In this document: positions 21,053 to 30,972 of the stretch, piece by piece
How positions within the stretch are numbered: the stretch's first letter is position 1
Layout of the letters: every line of letters begins with the position of its first letter
Assembly (NCBI GenBank): GCA_977017575.1
Contig: CDRNVI010000215.1
Span: forward strand, 1 to 43,322
Length of the DNA stretch: 43,322 nucleotides
From: Paramoeba atlantica
Taxonomy: Eukaryota; Discosea
Direction: 5' to 3'
Notes under the pieces: generated by a model
Databases searched by the model: none
What the model was told of the DNA's origin: nothing
What the model saw: the letters and a program-made list of their open reading frames with translations, nothing else
Program-made: the position numbers and the translations under genes

Positions 21053-23413
21053 TCAAAATGATTTCCAAAATTCAATTGACTTTTTCCCAGAATCTGAAAC
21101 AATAATTGTTCCAAATGAATCAACAACAATCCCAATAGGATATATCATGTGAGGTTGACCAAATGAAAAAAGAAATGTTCCATCTTTCTCAAACACACTC
21201 ACTCTTCCATTTCCAAAATCACAAACAACAATTCTACCTTCCCCATCAACATCAATACCTTCTGGCTCAAGTAATTGAGAATCACCTGAACCTCTTGTTC
21301 CAAAACATCGAATAAAATTCCCTTCAATATCCATCACTTGAATTCGATGATTCCAAGTCTCAGAAATAACAATATTCCCATCTCTATCAACTACAACACC
21401 AGAAGGTCCCTCAAATGAAATTGACCTTCAAAAGAACCCTTTGAACCAAAAGAATGAAGAAAATATCCATCATTATCAAACACTTGAATTCGATTATTCA
21501 TAGTATCAGCAACAATAATTCTACCTTCTTCATCCACATCCACACTTTTTGGTTCATAAAACCGACCATCTTCAGAGCCAAATGATCCAAAAGATTTGAT
21601 CAATTCTCCTTCTTTGTTTAATATTACAACTCTATCACAATCTTGAGACCAATCCAATCCAATTGAAACATCAATAGGTTCCAACTGAAGTGAATCAATT
21701 GTTTTCTGAATTGTTGATTCAATCATCTCATTTCCTTCAAAATCTCTCACTCTCAATCCATCATTTTCACAAATAAAAATATTCCCATCACTGTTTACGC
21801 TCACTCCAAAAGGTTCATTCTTCAAAGGAAAAGAAGAAACAAAACGAAAATAATCACCACTACCACCATCACAACAAATCACTCCTTTCTTTGGTTTGAG
21901 TCATCCAACAACACCTCCTTCAGAAACAATATCATTTGCAGTTTGAAGAAGAGTTGAAAAAAGTTGATCATCAAAAAAGAGAGAAATATCACAATCAGTT
22001 GTTGTTGTTGTTGTTGTTGGTGTTGGTGTGTTGGATAAACGAATAATTGAATCTTTTCTTATTCTCAAATCTTCTTTCTCCAATTCTATTTCTTTTTTTT
22101 CAATTCTTTTCTTTTCTAATTTCTCTTCTAATTCTTTCATTTCTTTTTCAATCCTTTTTCTTTTCTTTTCAATCTCAATCAATCTTTTCTCCAATTTATC
22201 TCCAATCTTAACAATTTCATTCCTCTTCTCTAAAATACTTTCTTCAATCGATTTCACTTTCTCTTTGTGTTCGACATGAGTTTCAAGAGCACAACAAATA
22301 CAAACAAAAGAAGAACATTGAAAACAATATCCACTGATTGTTTCAGATGGGTGTTTTGAACATTCTCTCTTCTTCAAATTCTCCAATCCCACCGCTCCCA
22401 CTCCCACCATCACTCCTCCCTCTTCCTCCAATCTTCTTCTTCCACCTGCACCATCTCTGGTGTTTCGTTGTTCAGATCGTTTGTGATTTCGAGTGAAAAC
22501 AGTTGAAGTGTGAGATGGATCACAAGAATCACAAATAAACATCTCACATTTGGAACAATACATTCGAGTTCGTTCTCCACATGTTTCAAAATTCACACAT
22601 TCTGATTCACCATCTCCTGTTGTTTTGTTTTTCAAAAAACATGTTTTTTCAACTTTGAAATAACTTTCTCTAAAAAAAAAGAAAGAAAGAAAAAAAACTT
22701 GATTGATTGGAAAAAGAAATCAAATTTGAAGAAAGAAGAACATCAATCGTGTCTGGAATCAAATAATTCATCGAAAGTGTTTCAACACTTTCACATTCAT
22801 TCATTTCTCTACAAACAGGACATTTCACTCCTTTCAAAGAGGAAGAAGAAGAAGAGGAGGAGGAGGAAGAAGTGGAAGAAGAGGGAGAAGGGGATGAAGA
22901 GGGAGAAGAGGAAGAAGAGGAAGAAGAGGAAGAGGGAGAAGAAGGATTTTGAAGAAAGAGTTTGTTGAGACAAAGAGAACAAAAAGAAAGAGCACAACAA
23001 GGTAACAACCTTGGTTCTTTTTCCCAATTCATCAATTCCAAACATATTCCACATTCAAATCTTTTCTTTTTCTCTTCTTCTTCTTCTTTTCTTCTTCTTT
23101 TCATCATCTCTTCTCTTTCTCTTTCTCTTTCTTCTTCTCTTTCTCTTTCTTCCTCTCCTTCTCCTGCACTTTGTCCCACTTGTTGTTCTCTCTTTCCAAG
23201 AACATCCTCCCTTCTTCTTTCTCTTTGTTCTTTTTCATCATCTTCAATCACAACATCAACATCATCTTCTTTCTCAATTACATCAACATCATCACAATCT
23301 GTTGCTTGATCTTCTTTCTCTTTCTTTCCTCTTTTGGTTTTTCTCTTTTTCTCAGTTTCTAATTTTGTTCCTTGTTCTCCTCCTCTCTTTCTCTTTCCTC
23401 TTTTTTCACTCAT
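21053..23413 (-). pseudogene. T7: broken TRIM-like RING/B-box/coiled-coil/NHL gene
   Basis: Exons would be 23413-22699 and 22616-21053, with an 82-nt intron whose donor is A|GT, as in T5. Exon 1 is open and carries the longest acidic N-terminal region of the array and a RING with CCALSFCSLC. Exon 2 is open through both B-boxes and the coiled coil, but a TGA at about 21901 replaces the Leu codon of the usual GLLKPKKG. Beyond it the propeller frame resumes, lacks seven codons (SIGLDWSQ, where NDQIVVL should intervene), and shifts frame near 21410-21420 within FEGQF. The last blades continue in frame to the family stop at 21053. A truncated RING/B-box/coiled-coil protein of about 480 residues could still be made. 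Confidence 0.85.
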
Positions 23414-24839
23414 TTTGTCTCTCTCTGTGGCAAAAGAGATTTAATCAACAAACAAAAACAAAGGAAAGAAAAGAAAAAACAAACATTCTCTTCACCAAAT
23501 TTCAAGAAAACAAAAAGATCAAAGAGAAAGAACAAAAACAAAACACCTTCCCAAAAGAATGAACTCAAAAAGAGATAGAGTTGCGAGAGTGTGAGAGAGG
23601 ATGATCAAAATATGATTGTCCAAGAGAGAGTGGGGGAAAGATATCTCTTTGAAAGAAAGAAAAGGATTGTGAGGGAGGGAAAAAAAACAATAAAAAAATC
23701 ATCACATACAAAATGAAAAAAGTGAAAATGAAAAAATGAAAAAGAAAAAAGAAAAATGAAATGAAAATGAAGAAAATGAAAATGAAACCAAAAGTATCTC
23801 CACTGAAAGAGACTCTGCTGAGACCCAAAACAAAATGAAGTGAGTGTGAACAATCAAGAAAATAGAGATATCTCCACAAAGCCACAAGAAAGAGAGAGAG
23901 AGAGAGAAAGAGGTTTCTGACAATATTGTTTTTTTCAATAAATTGAGATAAAAAAAAGAAAAAAGAACAAAGCTCTCAAGATGAGGAGAAGAAGAAGAAA
24001 GACAAAACAACAACAACAACAACAACCAAGGGAGAGAGCAAGAAACGAGAGACCAAAAACCCAAAGGTGGACAAACAACAACCCTTAAAAGTACACAAAA
24101 TGAAAGATAAAACAACAACCCAAAAACGAAACAGAGAGAGAGAGGGAAGAGAAAGAGAGAAGAGAGAGAGAGAGAGAAGAGAGAGAAGAGAGAAGAAGAG
24201 AGAGAAGAGAGAGAAGTGAGAAAAGAGAGAGAAAAAAGAGGAGGGGAAAAACGAAAAAACGAAAAAGTTTTTGGTGTGTTTTTGGTGATATTTTTTTTCA
24301 GAGGTTTAAAAAGTTTTGAATCCTCTTTTCGTACCCTTCCTTTTTTTCTCTCTTTTTTTTCTGTTTTTTCTCTTTCTTTGTCTCTCTTGTTCATTCTTGT
24401 TCTTTCTTTCTTTCTCTTTTTTCCTTTTGTCTCTCTTGCTGAGATTTTGTTTTGCGCCCCTCTCTCTCTCTCTTGTTTTGAGTGTCCATTTGACTTTTTG
24501 TCAGTTTTTCTCTTCTCTTCTCTGAACATTTTTCGTTTTTGTGTTTTCCTTTCTTCTTTCTCTTTCTCTCTTTGTCTTTTTTCTCTTGTTGACAAAAGGG
24601 TTTTTCTCTCTTTCTTGGTGATAGATCCTCTCTCTTTTTTTTTGGAGATTTTGAGAAAAAGGTTTTGATTTTTTTTTCTCTTCTTTTTTCTTGTTTTTGT
24701 GTGTGTATGTGTGTATCAGTTTGTTCTCTTTTTGTGTGTGTGTGGTATTAATTACGATTATTTATTGTTCACAAGAGATCTTCAGTTACTTACTGTGTTT
24801 TTTGTTCTCTTTTCAAAAGTCGTTTCTTTTTTGTTACAA
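23414..24839. other. Divergent spacer T7/T8
   Basis: No gene is seen. It is purine-rich to about 24260, including (GA)n and GAGAGAAGAGA repeats at 24130-24240, and pyrimidine-rich after that. The strand-switch element is at 24261-24340. Before T8 a TGTGTGTATGTGTG run and CTTTTCAAAAGTCGTTTC repeat the arrangement upstream of T6. Confidence 0.6.
24261..24340 (+). promoter_or_regulatory. Conserved strand-switch element
   Basis: Copy of the block at 2938-3005 (GTTTTTGGTGTG, T-run ending CAG, AGGTTTAAAAAGTTTTGAAT), about 0.55 kb upstream of the T8 start codon. Confidence 0.4.
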
Positions 24840-27077
24840 ATGAGTGAAGGAAAAAACGGAGAGAAAAAGAGAGGAGGAATCAAGATTGATGAGAAAGATA
24901 AACAAAAAACAAAAAAGAAAAAGAAAGAAGAACAATCTGATGATGAGGATGAAAGAAAAGGGAGAGAGGGAGAAAGAGAAGAAGAACAAGAAGAAGAGAT
25001 GATAAAAAGAAGAAGAAAGGAAGAAGAAGAGAAAAAGAAAAGATTTGAGTGTGGGATATGTTTGGAATTGATGAGTTGGGAAAAAGAACCAAGGTTGATA
25101 CCTTGTTGTGCTCTTTCTTTTTGTTCTCTTTGTCTCAACAAACTCTTTCTTCTTCAAAATCCTTCTTCTCCCTCTTCTTCCTCTTCTCCTTCATCCTCTT
25201 CCTCCTCTTCTCAATCTCCCTCTTCTTCTTCTTTGAAAGGAGTGAAATGTCCTGTTTGTAGAGAAATGAACGAATGTGAAAGCATTGAAACACTTTCGAT
25301 GAATTATTTGATTCCAGAAACGATTGATGTTCTTCTTTCTTCAAATTTGATTTCTTTATCCCACCAATCAACTTCAGGTTTCTTCTTTTTCTTCTTCTTT
25401 TCTTTCTTTTTTCTTCTTTTGAGTCATTTGACCCACCCACCCTGCCACTTTCACTGATTTATTTTCTTCTTTTTTTAAACAACAAAAAAAAACAATTCAG
25501 GAGAAGTTCAAAGAAGATGTGTGAATTTTGAAACGTGTGGAGAACAAACTCGAATGTATTGTTCTGATTGTAAAGTCTTTATTTGTGATTCTTGCGATGA
25601 TTCTTCTCACTCTTCTTCGATTTTCACTCGAAATCACAAACGATTTGAAAGAGATGGCGATGAGGGAGGAGATGGAAGAAGAAGATTGGAGGAAGAGGGG
25701 GGAGTGATGATGGTGGGAGTGGGAGTGGGAGTGGGATTGGAGAATTTGAAGAAGAGAGAATGTTCAAAACACCCATCTGAAACAATTTGTGGATATTGTT
25801 TTCAATGTTCTTCTTTTGATTGTCCTCGTTGTGCTCTTGAAACTCATGTTCAACACAATGAGAAAGTGAAATCGATTGAAGAAAGTATTTTAGTGAAGAG
25901 AAATGAAGTTGTAAAGGTTGGAGATAAATTGGAGAAAAGATTGATTGAGATTGAAAAGAAAAGAAAAAGGATTGAAGAAGAAATGAAAGAATTAGAAGAG
26001 AAATTGGAAAAGAAAAGAATTGAAAAGAGAGAAACAGAATTGGAGAAAGAAGATTTGAGAATAAGAAAAGATTCAATTATTCGTTTATCCAACACACCAA
26101 CAACAACAACAACAACAACAACAACTGATTGTGATGTTTCTCTCTTTTTTGATGATCAACTTTTTTCAATTCTTCTTCAAACTGCAAACGATATTGTTTC
26201 TAAAGCTGGGGTTGGTGAAGCACTCAAACCAAAGAAAGGAGTGATTTGTTGTGGTGTTAATTCATGTCGTGATGTTTCTTCTTTTCCTTTGAAGTATTAT
26301 CCTTATGGAGTGAGTGTAAACAGTGATGGGAATATTTTTATTTGTGATGATGGGGGTGGATTGCAAGTGAGAGATAAAGAGGGAAATGAGAATGAGATGA
26401 TTGAATCAACAATTCAGGAAACAATTGCTTTACTCAGGTCGGGCCCTTATGAGGTTTCAATTGGATTGAATGATCAAATTGTTTTTCTTGATTGGTCTCA
26501 AGATTGTCGGAGAGTTGTAATCTTAAACAAAGAAGGAGAGTTGATCAAATCTTTTGGATCAAATGGTTCTGAAGATGGTCAGTTTAATGCCCCAAATGGT
26601 GTGGATGTGGATGAAGAAGGTAGAGTTATTGTTGCTGACTCTGGAAATCACCGAATTCAAGTGTTTGAGAGTGATGGATCTTTTCTTCGTTCTTTTGGTT
26701 CAGAAGGTTCTTCTGAAGGTCAATTTAAGACACCTTATGGTGTTGTAGTGGATAGAGATGGGAATATTGTTATTTCTGATTCTGGGAATGATCGGATTCA
26801 AGTGATGGATATTGAAGGGAATTTTATTCGATGTTTTGGAACAAGAGGTTCAGGTGATTCTCAATTCGATTATCCAACAAGTATTGATGTTGATGGGGAA
26901 GGTAGAATTGTTGTTTGTGATGGAGGAAATAGAAGAGTGAGTGTGTTTGAGAAAGATGGAACATTTCTTTTTTCATTTGGTAAACATCACATGAAATATC
27001 CTTTTGGGGTTGTTGTTGATTCATTTGGAACAATTATTGTTTCGGATCAGGACAGAAAGTCAATTGGATTGTGGTAA
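24840..27077 (+). CDS. T8: intact TRIM-like RING/B-box/coiled-coil/NHL protein, 704 aa
   Basis: Exons 24840-25377 and 25501-27077; the intron is 123 nt, GT-AG, phase 1, of the longer type with CCCACCCACCC. The start is the family ATG (MSEGKNGEKKRGG). The N-terminal region is shorter than in T6. The RING reads IPCCALSFCSLC, Leu at the His site. Exon 2 opens GEVQRRCVNF, as in T1. B-box 2 has DCPRC rather than VCVRC. The propeller is the most distinctive of the intact copies: CCGVNSCRDVSSF at the start, LRSGPYEVS in blade 2, then FNAPNG, ADSGNHR, FKTPYG and SDSGNDR. It ends IGLW, missing the usual EFWKSF. Confidence 0.9.
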
Positions 27078-28135
27078 TCATTTTGAAAAGAGAGATGGAG
27101 GTTTTTTTCTTTTTTCATTTTGATTTGTTTTATTTTATTATTTTGTATCATTTTTTGTTTATTTTTTATTTTTGTTTCCTTTTTTGTTCAAGAAAATAAT
27201 TAAAAAAAGAAATTAATATTTTTTTTCTCTTCTCTTTTTCCCTCCCTTCCCTTCCTCCCTTTTCTCCTTTTTAGTCTCTGCTGTGGTGCGATGATCTTCT
27301 TCTTTTTCCCCAAATCTTCATTCACCTTGATTCGATTTTTTATCCTTCTTCTTTTTTTCATTTTTGTGTTTTGTGTTTTGTGAAAATTCTCTCTCCTTTC
27401 TCTTCCTCTTTTCTTTTTTTGTTGAGATTTTATTCCTTTTTTTGATCCTTTGTGAATGCTGTGCTATTATTCTCAATTTTTGTTTATTAAAATTTTGTTT
27501 GTAAAATTTTGTTCCTCTCATCCAATCAACCAAAGTATCTGAATTTCCCCAATAACAAAAAAAGAAAAAAAAGTTGTTTTTGAGTTTGGATATTATTCAT
27601 TCAATCAAATCAAAAAGATGAACCAACAACAAGAAGCAACAAAAATCTCAACAAAAAGCAGAGTTCGATGAAAACAAAATTTGAAGAAAACAAAAAACAA
27701 AAAAAGAAAAATATTAAAAAACAAGAGAAGAGGAAGAGGAAGAGAGAGAATTTTCACAAACACAGACAACAACAAAACAACACAAAAATGAGAGGAGAAA
27801 CAAAATCAAGAAAAGTGTTTTTGAAGAAGAAGGATAAAAAATCGAATCAAAAATTGAAGAAAGAATGATGATGATTTCGGGGGGAAGAAGAAGACCACCG
27901 CGCCACAACAGAGACTAAAAAGGAGAAAAGGGAGGAGAGGAGGGGAGGGGAGGAAGAGGAGGGGAGGAGGGAAGGGGGGGAAAGAGAAGAGAAAAAAAGA
28001 GATTAATTTCTTCTTTTTAATTTTCTTCAAACAAAAAAGGAAACAAAAATAAAAAATAAACAAAAAACGATACAAAATAAAATAAATGAAAATCAAAAAA
28101 GAAAAAAGAAAAAAGAAAAAACCTCCATCTCTCTT
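27078..28135. other. Convergent spacer T8/T9
   Basis: No gene is seen. Both ends carry the same 3'-flank type with the AGTCTCTG tag (27268-27290 forward, 27901-27923 inverse), so the spacer is close to an inverted repeat around the central block at about 27495-27660, which is in forward orientation. Confidence 0.6.
27495..27660 (+). repeat. Central convergent-spacer block, forward
   Basis: Copy of 6600-6790, recognised by CTCTCATCCAATCAACCAAA and GTTTGGATATTATTCATTCA, with more divergence and without the GAATTCCTCC landmark. Confidence 0.5.
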
Positions 28136-30162
28136 TCAAAACGATTTCCAAAATTCAATTGACTTTTTCTTATAATCTGAAACAATAATTGTTCCAAATG
28201 AATCAACAACAACTCCACTCGGATACTTCATGTGATCTTCACCAAACGAAAAAAGAAATGTTCCATCTTTCTCAAACACACTCACTCTTTCATTTCTTCT
28301 ATCACATACAACAATTCTACCTTCCCCATCCACATCAACACTTGTTGGACAATTGAATCGAGAATCACCTGAACCATATGATCCAAAACATCGAATAAAA
28401 TTCCCTTCAATATCAAACACTTGAATCCGATCATTCCCAGAATCAGAAACAACAATATTCCCATCTCTATCAACTACAACACCATAAGGATAATTAAATT
28501 GTCCTTCAGAAGAACCCTTCGAACCAAAAGAACGAATAAAAGATCCATCTTTATCAAACACTTGGATTCGATGATTGTCGATATCAGCAACAACAATTTT
28601 ACCTTCTTCATCTACATCCACACCAGATGGATCATTAAACTGACCATCTTCAGAACCTCCTGATCCAAAAGATTTGATCAATGCTCCTTCTTTGTTTAAT
28701 ATTACAACTCGACAATGATCAAGAAGAACAATTTGATCATTCAATCCAATTGAAACATCAGAAGGTTCCAACTCAAGTGAATCAATTGTTTTCTGAATTG
28801 TTGATTCAATCATCTCATTTCCTTCTTTATCTCTCACTTCCAATCCACCAGCATATTCACAGGTAAAAATATTCCAATCACTGTTCACACTCACTCCACA
28901 AGGTTGACTCTTCAAAGGAAAAGAAGAAACACAACGAAAAGAATCACCACCACCATCACAACAAATCACTCCTTTCTTTGGTTTGAGTAACCCAACAACG
29001 CCTACAATATTAGTTGCAGTTTGAAGAAGAGTTGAAAAAAGTTGATCGTCAAAAAAGAGAGAAACATCACAATCAGTTGTTTTTGTTGTTGTTGGTGTTG
29101 GTGTGTTGGATAAACGAATAATTGAATCTTTTCTTATTCTCAAATCTTCTTTCTCCAATTCTATTTCTTTCTTTTCAATTCTTTTCTTTTCTAATTTCTC
29201 TTCTAATTCTTTAATTTCTTTTTCAATTCTTTTTCTTTCTTCTTCTTTCTCAATCAATCTTTTCTCCAATTTATCTCCAAACTTCACAATTTCATTTCTC
29301 TTCTCTAAAATACTTTCTTCAATCGATTTCACTTTCTCTTTGTGTTCGACATGAGTTTCAAGAGCACAACGAGGACAATCAAAAGAAGAACATTGAAAAC
29401 AATATCCACTGATTGTTTCAGATGGGTGTTTTGAACATTCTCTCTTCTTCAAATCCTCCAATCCCATCATTACCCCTTCCTCCAATCTTTCAGAACGTTT
29501 GTGATTTCGAGAGAAAATAGAAGAAGAGTGAGACGGCTCACAAGAATCGCAAATAAAGATTTTACAATCAGGACAATACATTCGAGTTTGTTCTCCACAC
29601 GTTTCAAAATTCACACAATCTTCTCCTGATTTGTTTTTTTTTTGTTGTTTCAAAAAAAGAAGAAAATAAGTCAGTGAAAGGTGACGAGGTGAGTTGGTCA
29701 AAGTACTCAAAAAAGAAAAAATGAAAGAAAAAAGAAAAATCATAAAAAATAAAGAAAACCTGAAGTTGATTGTCGGGGGAAAGAAATCAAATTTGAAGAA
29801 AGAAGAACATCAATTGTTTCTGGAATCAAATAATTCACCGAAAATGTTTCGACGCTTTCACATTCGTTCATTTCTCTACAAACTGGACATTTCACTCCTT
29901 TTAAAGAGGATGATGAAGAAGGAGAAGAGGGAGAAGAGGAAGAGGGAGAAGAAGAAGATGAAGAAGAAGGATTTTGAAGAAGAAAGAGTTTTTTGAGACA
30001 AAGAGTACAAAAAGAAAGACCACAACAAGGTAACAACCTTGGTTCTTTTTCCCAATTCATCAGTTCCAAACATATTCCACATTCAAATCTTTTCTTTTTC
30101 TCTTCTTCTTCCTTTCTTTTCATCATCTCTTCTTCTCTTTCTTCTGCTTTTCCTTCGCTCAT
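28136..30162 (-). CDS. T9: intact short TRIM-like RING/B-box/coiled-coil/NHL protein, 630 aa
   Basis: Exons 30162-29760 and 29625-28136; the intron is 134 nt, GT-AG, phase 1. The start is the family ATG followed by a strongly shortened N-terminus (MSEGKAEEREEEMMKRKEEE), so the RING begins at about residue 28 instead of about 100. The RING has Leu at the His site (CCGLSFCTLC). Exon 2 opens GEDCVNF. The Gly/Arg-rich spacer between the B-boxes is reduced to LEEGVMMGLEDL. Coiled coil, short poly-Thr/Lys and six NHL blades follow; blade 2 lacks about four residues (LDHCRVVIL). Blades carry FNDPSG, ADIDNHR, FNYPYG and CDRRNERV. It is the smallest apparently complete member here. Confidence 0.88.
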
Positions 30163-30972
30163 TTTCACGTCGACCAACAAACAAAAAAAAAGTTTTTCAG
30201 GAACAACAAGAACAAGCAAACAAAAGTTCAGCAAGAGGGGAACTTTTGCACAGCAGAGAAAATGTGATAGCAGTGAAACACACACAAGATGGGAACGAGA
30301 CACCGGCAAAAAGGAATCAAAGATGCGTTTTACTCGAAGGAAAGGACAAAAAAAGCTAAGGTGGTCGGTGTGACGCCTTTCCAAGAAATCGGGACGTTCA
30401 GGTGGATGTCCCACCCTCCTTAACGAAATGATCCAGAGGGAAAGGTGCTAAATCTAGAGCGTCAGAGAGAGAGTTCCAAAAAACACAACCCAACCACGGA
30501 GAAGAGGGACAAACGGAAATGAGAGAGAAAGAGAGGGAGGTAAGAGGGAGAAAACGCAAGAAACCCTGCACCCAGAAGGAGGAAAAGAGAGGAAGAGGGA
30601 GAGAGGAGAGAAGAGAGAAGAAGAAGAGAGAAGATCAGAGAAGATCACAGAAGTTTTTTTTGTTGAGCATCTGAAAGCCTCTCTTTTCTGCATGTGAGGA
30701 GTTGAGAGAACATTTCGAGAGTGAATTTCGGTTTTGTTGCCCTTTAAAAATGGAACATTTTCTTCCTGAATCTCGTTTTTCTTTTTTGTTTTTTGTTTTC
30801 CTCGAGAAAAGAAGGAAAACAAAAAAACAAAAAACAAAAAAAAAAGAAGGTTTTTTCAGATGGTTAAAAAGTTTTGAATCGTCTTTTCGGACCCTTTCTT
30901 TTTTCTTTTTTTTTTTTCTGTTTCCTTCTTCCCTCTCTCTCTCTTTTTTCGTTTGTCCCTCTTCTTGACAAA
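30163..30972. other. Divergent spacer T9/T10, unlike the other divergent spacers
   Basis: At about 0.8 kb this is the shortest divergent spacer. Positions about 30240-30480 have mixed base composition and no relative elsewhere in the window, with a small inverted repeat around GGTGGATGTCCCACC. Positions 30660-30790 are also unique. Only 30840-30960 resembles the other spacers. I see no open frame with a recognisable domain and no tRNA or rRNA. Confidence 0.55.
30847..30898 (+). promoter_or_regulatory. Conserved strand-switch element, shortened
   Basis: Copy of the block at 2938-3005 (TTTTTTCAGATGGTTAAAAA then GTTTTGAATC), only about 0.1 kb upstream of the T10 start codon, so the 5' leader found in other copies is largely missing. 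Confidence 0.4.

Noticed and set aside
30371-30460. A structured RNA or tRNA in the mixed-composition island
   Set aside because: Only a short hairpin is visible; no cloverleaf, anticodon arm or known RNA motif could be drawn.
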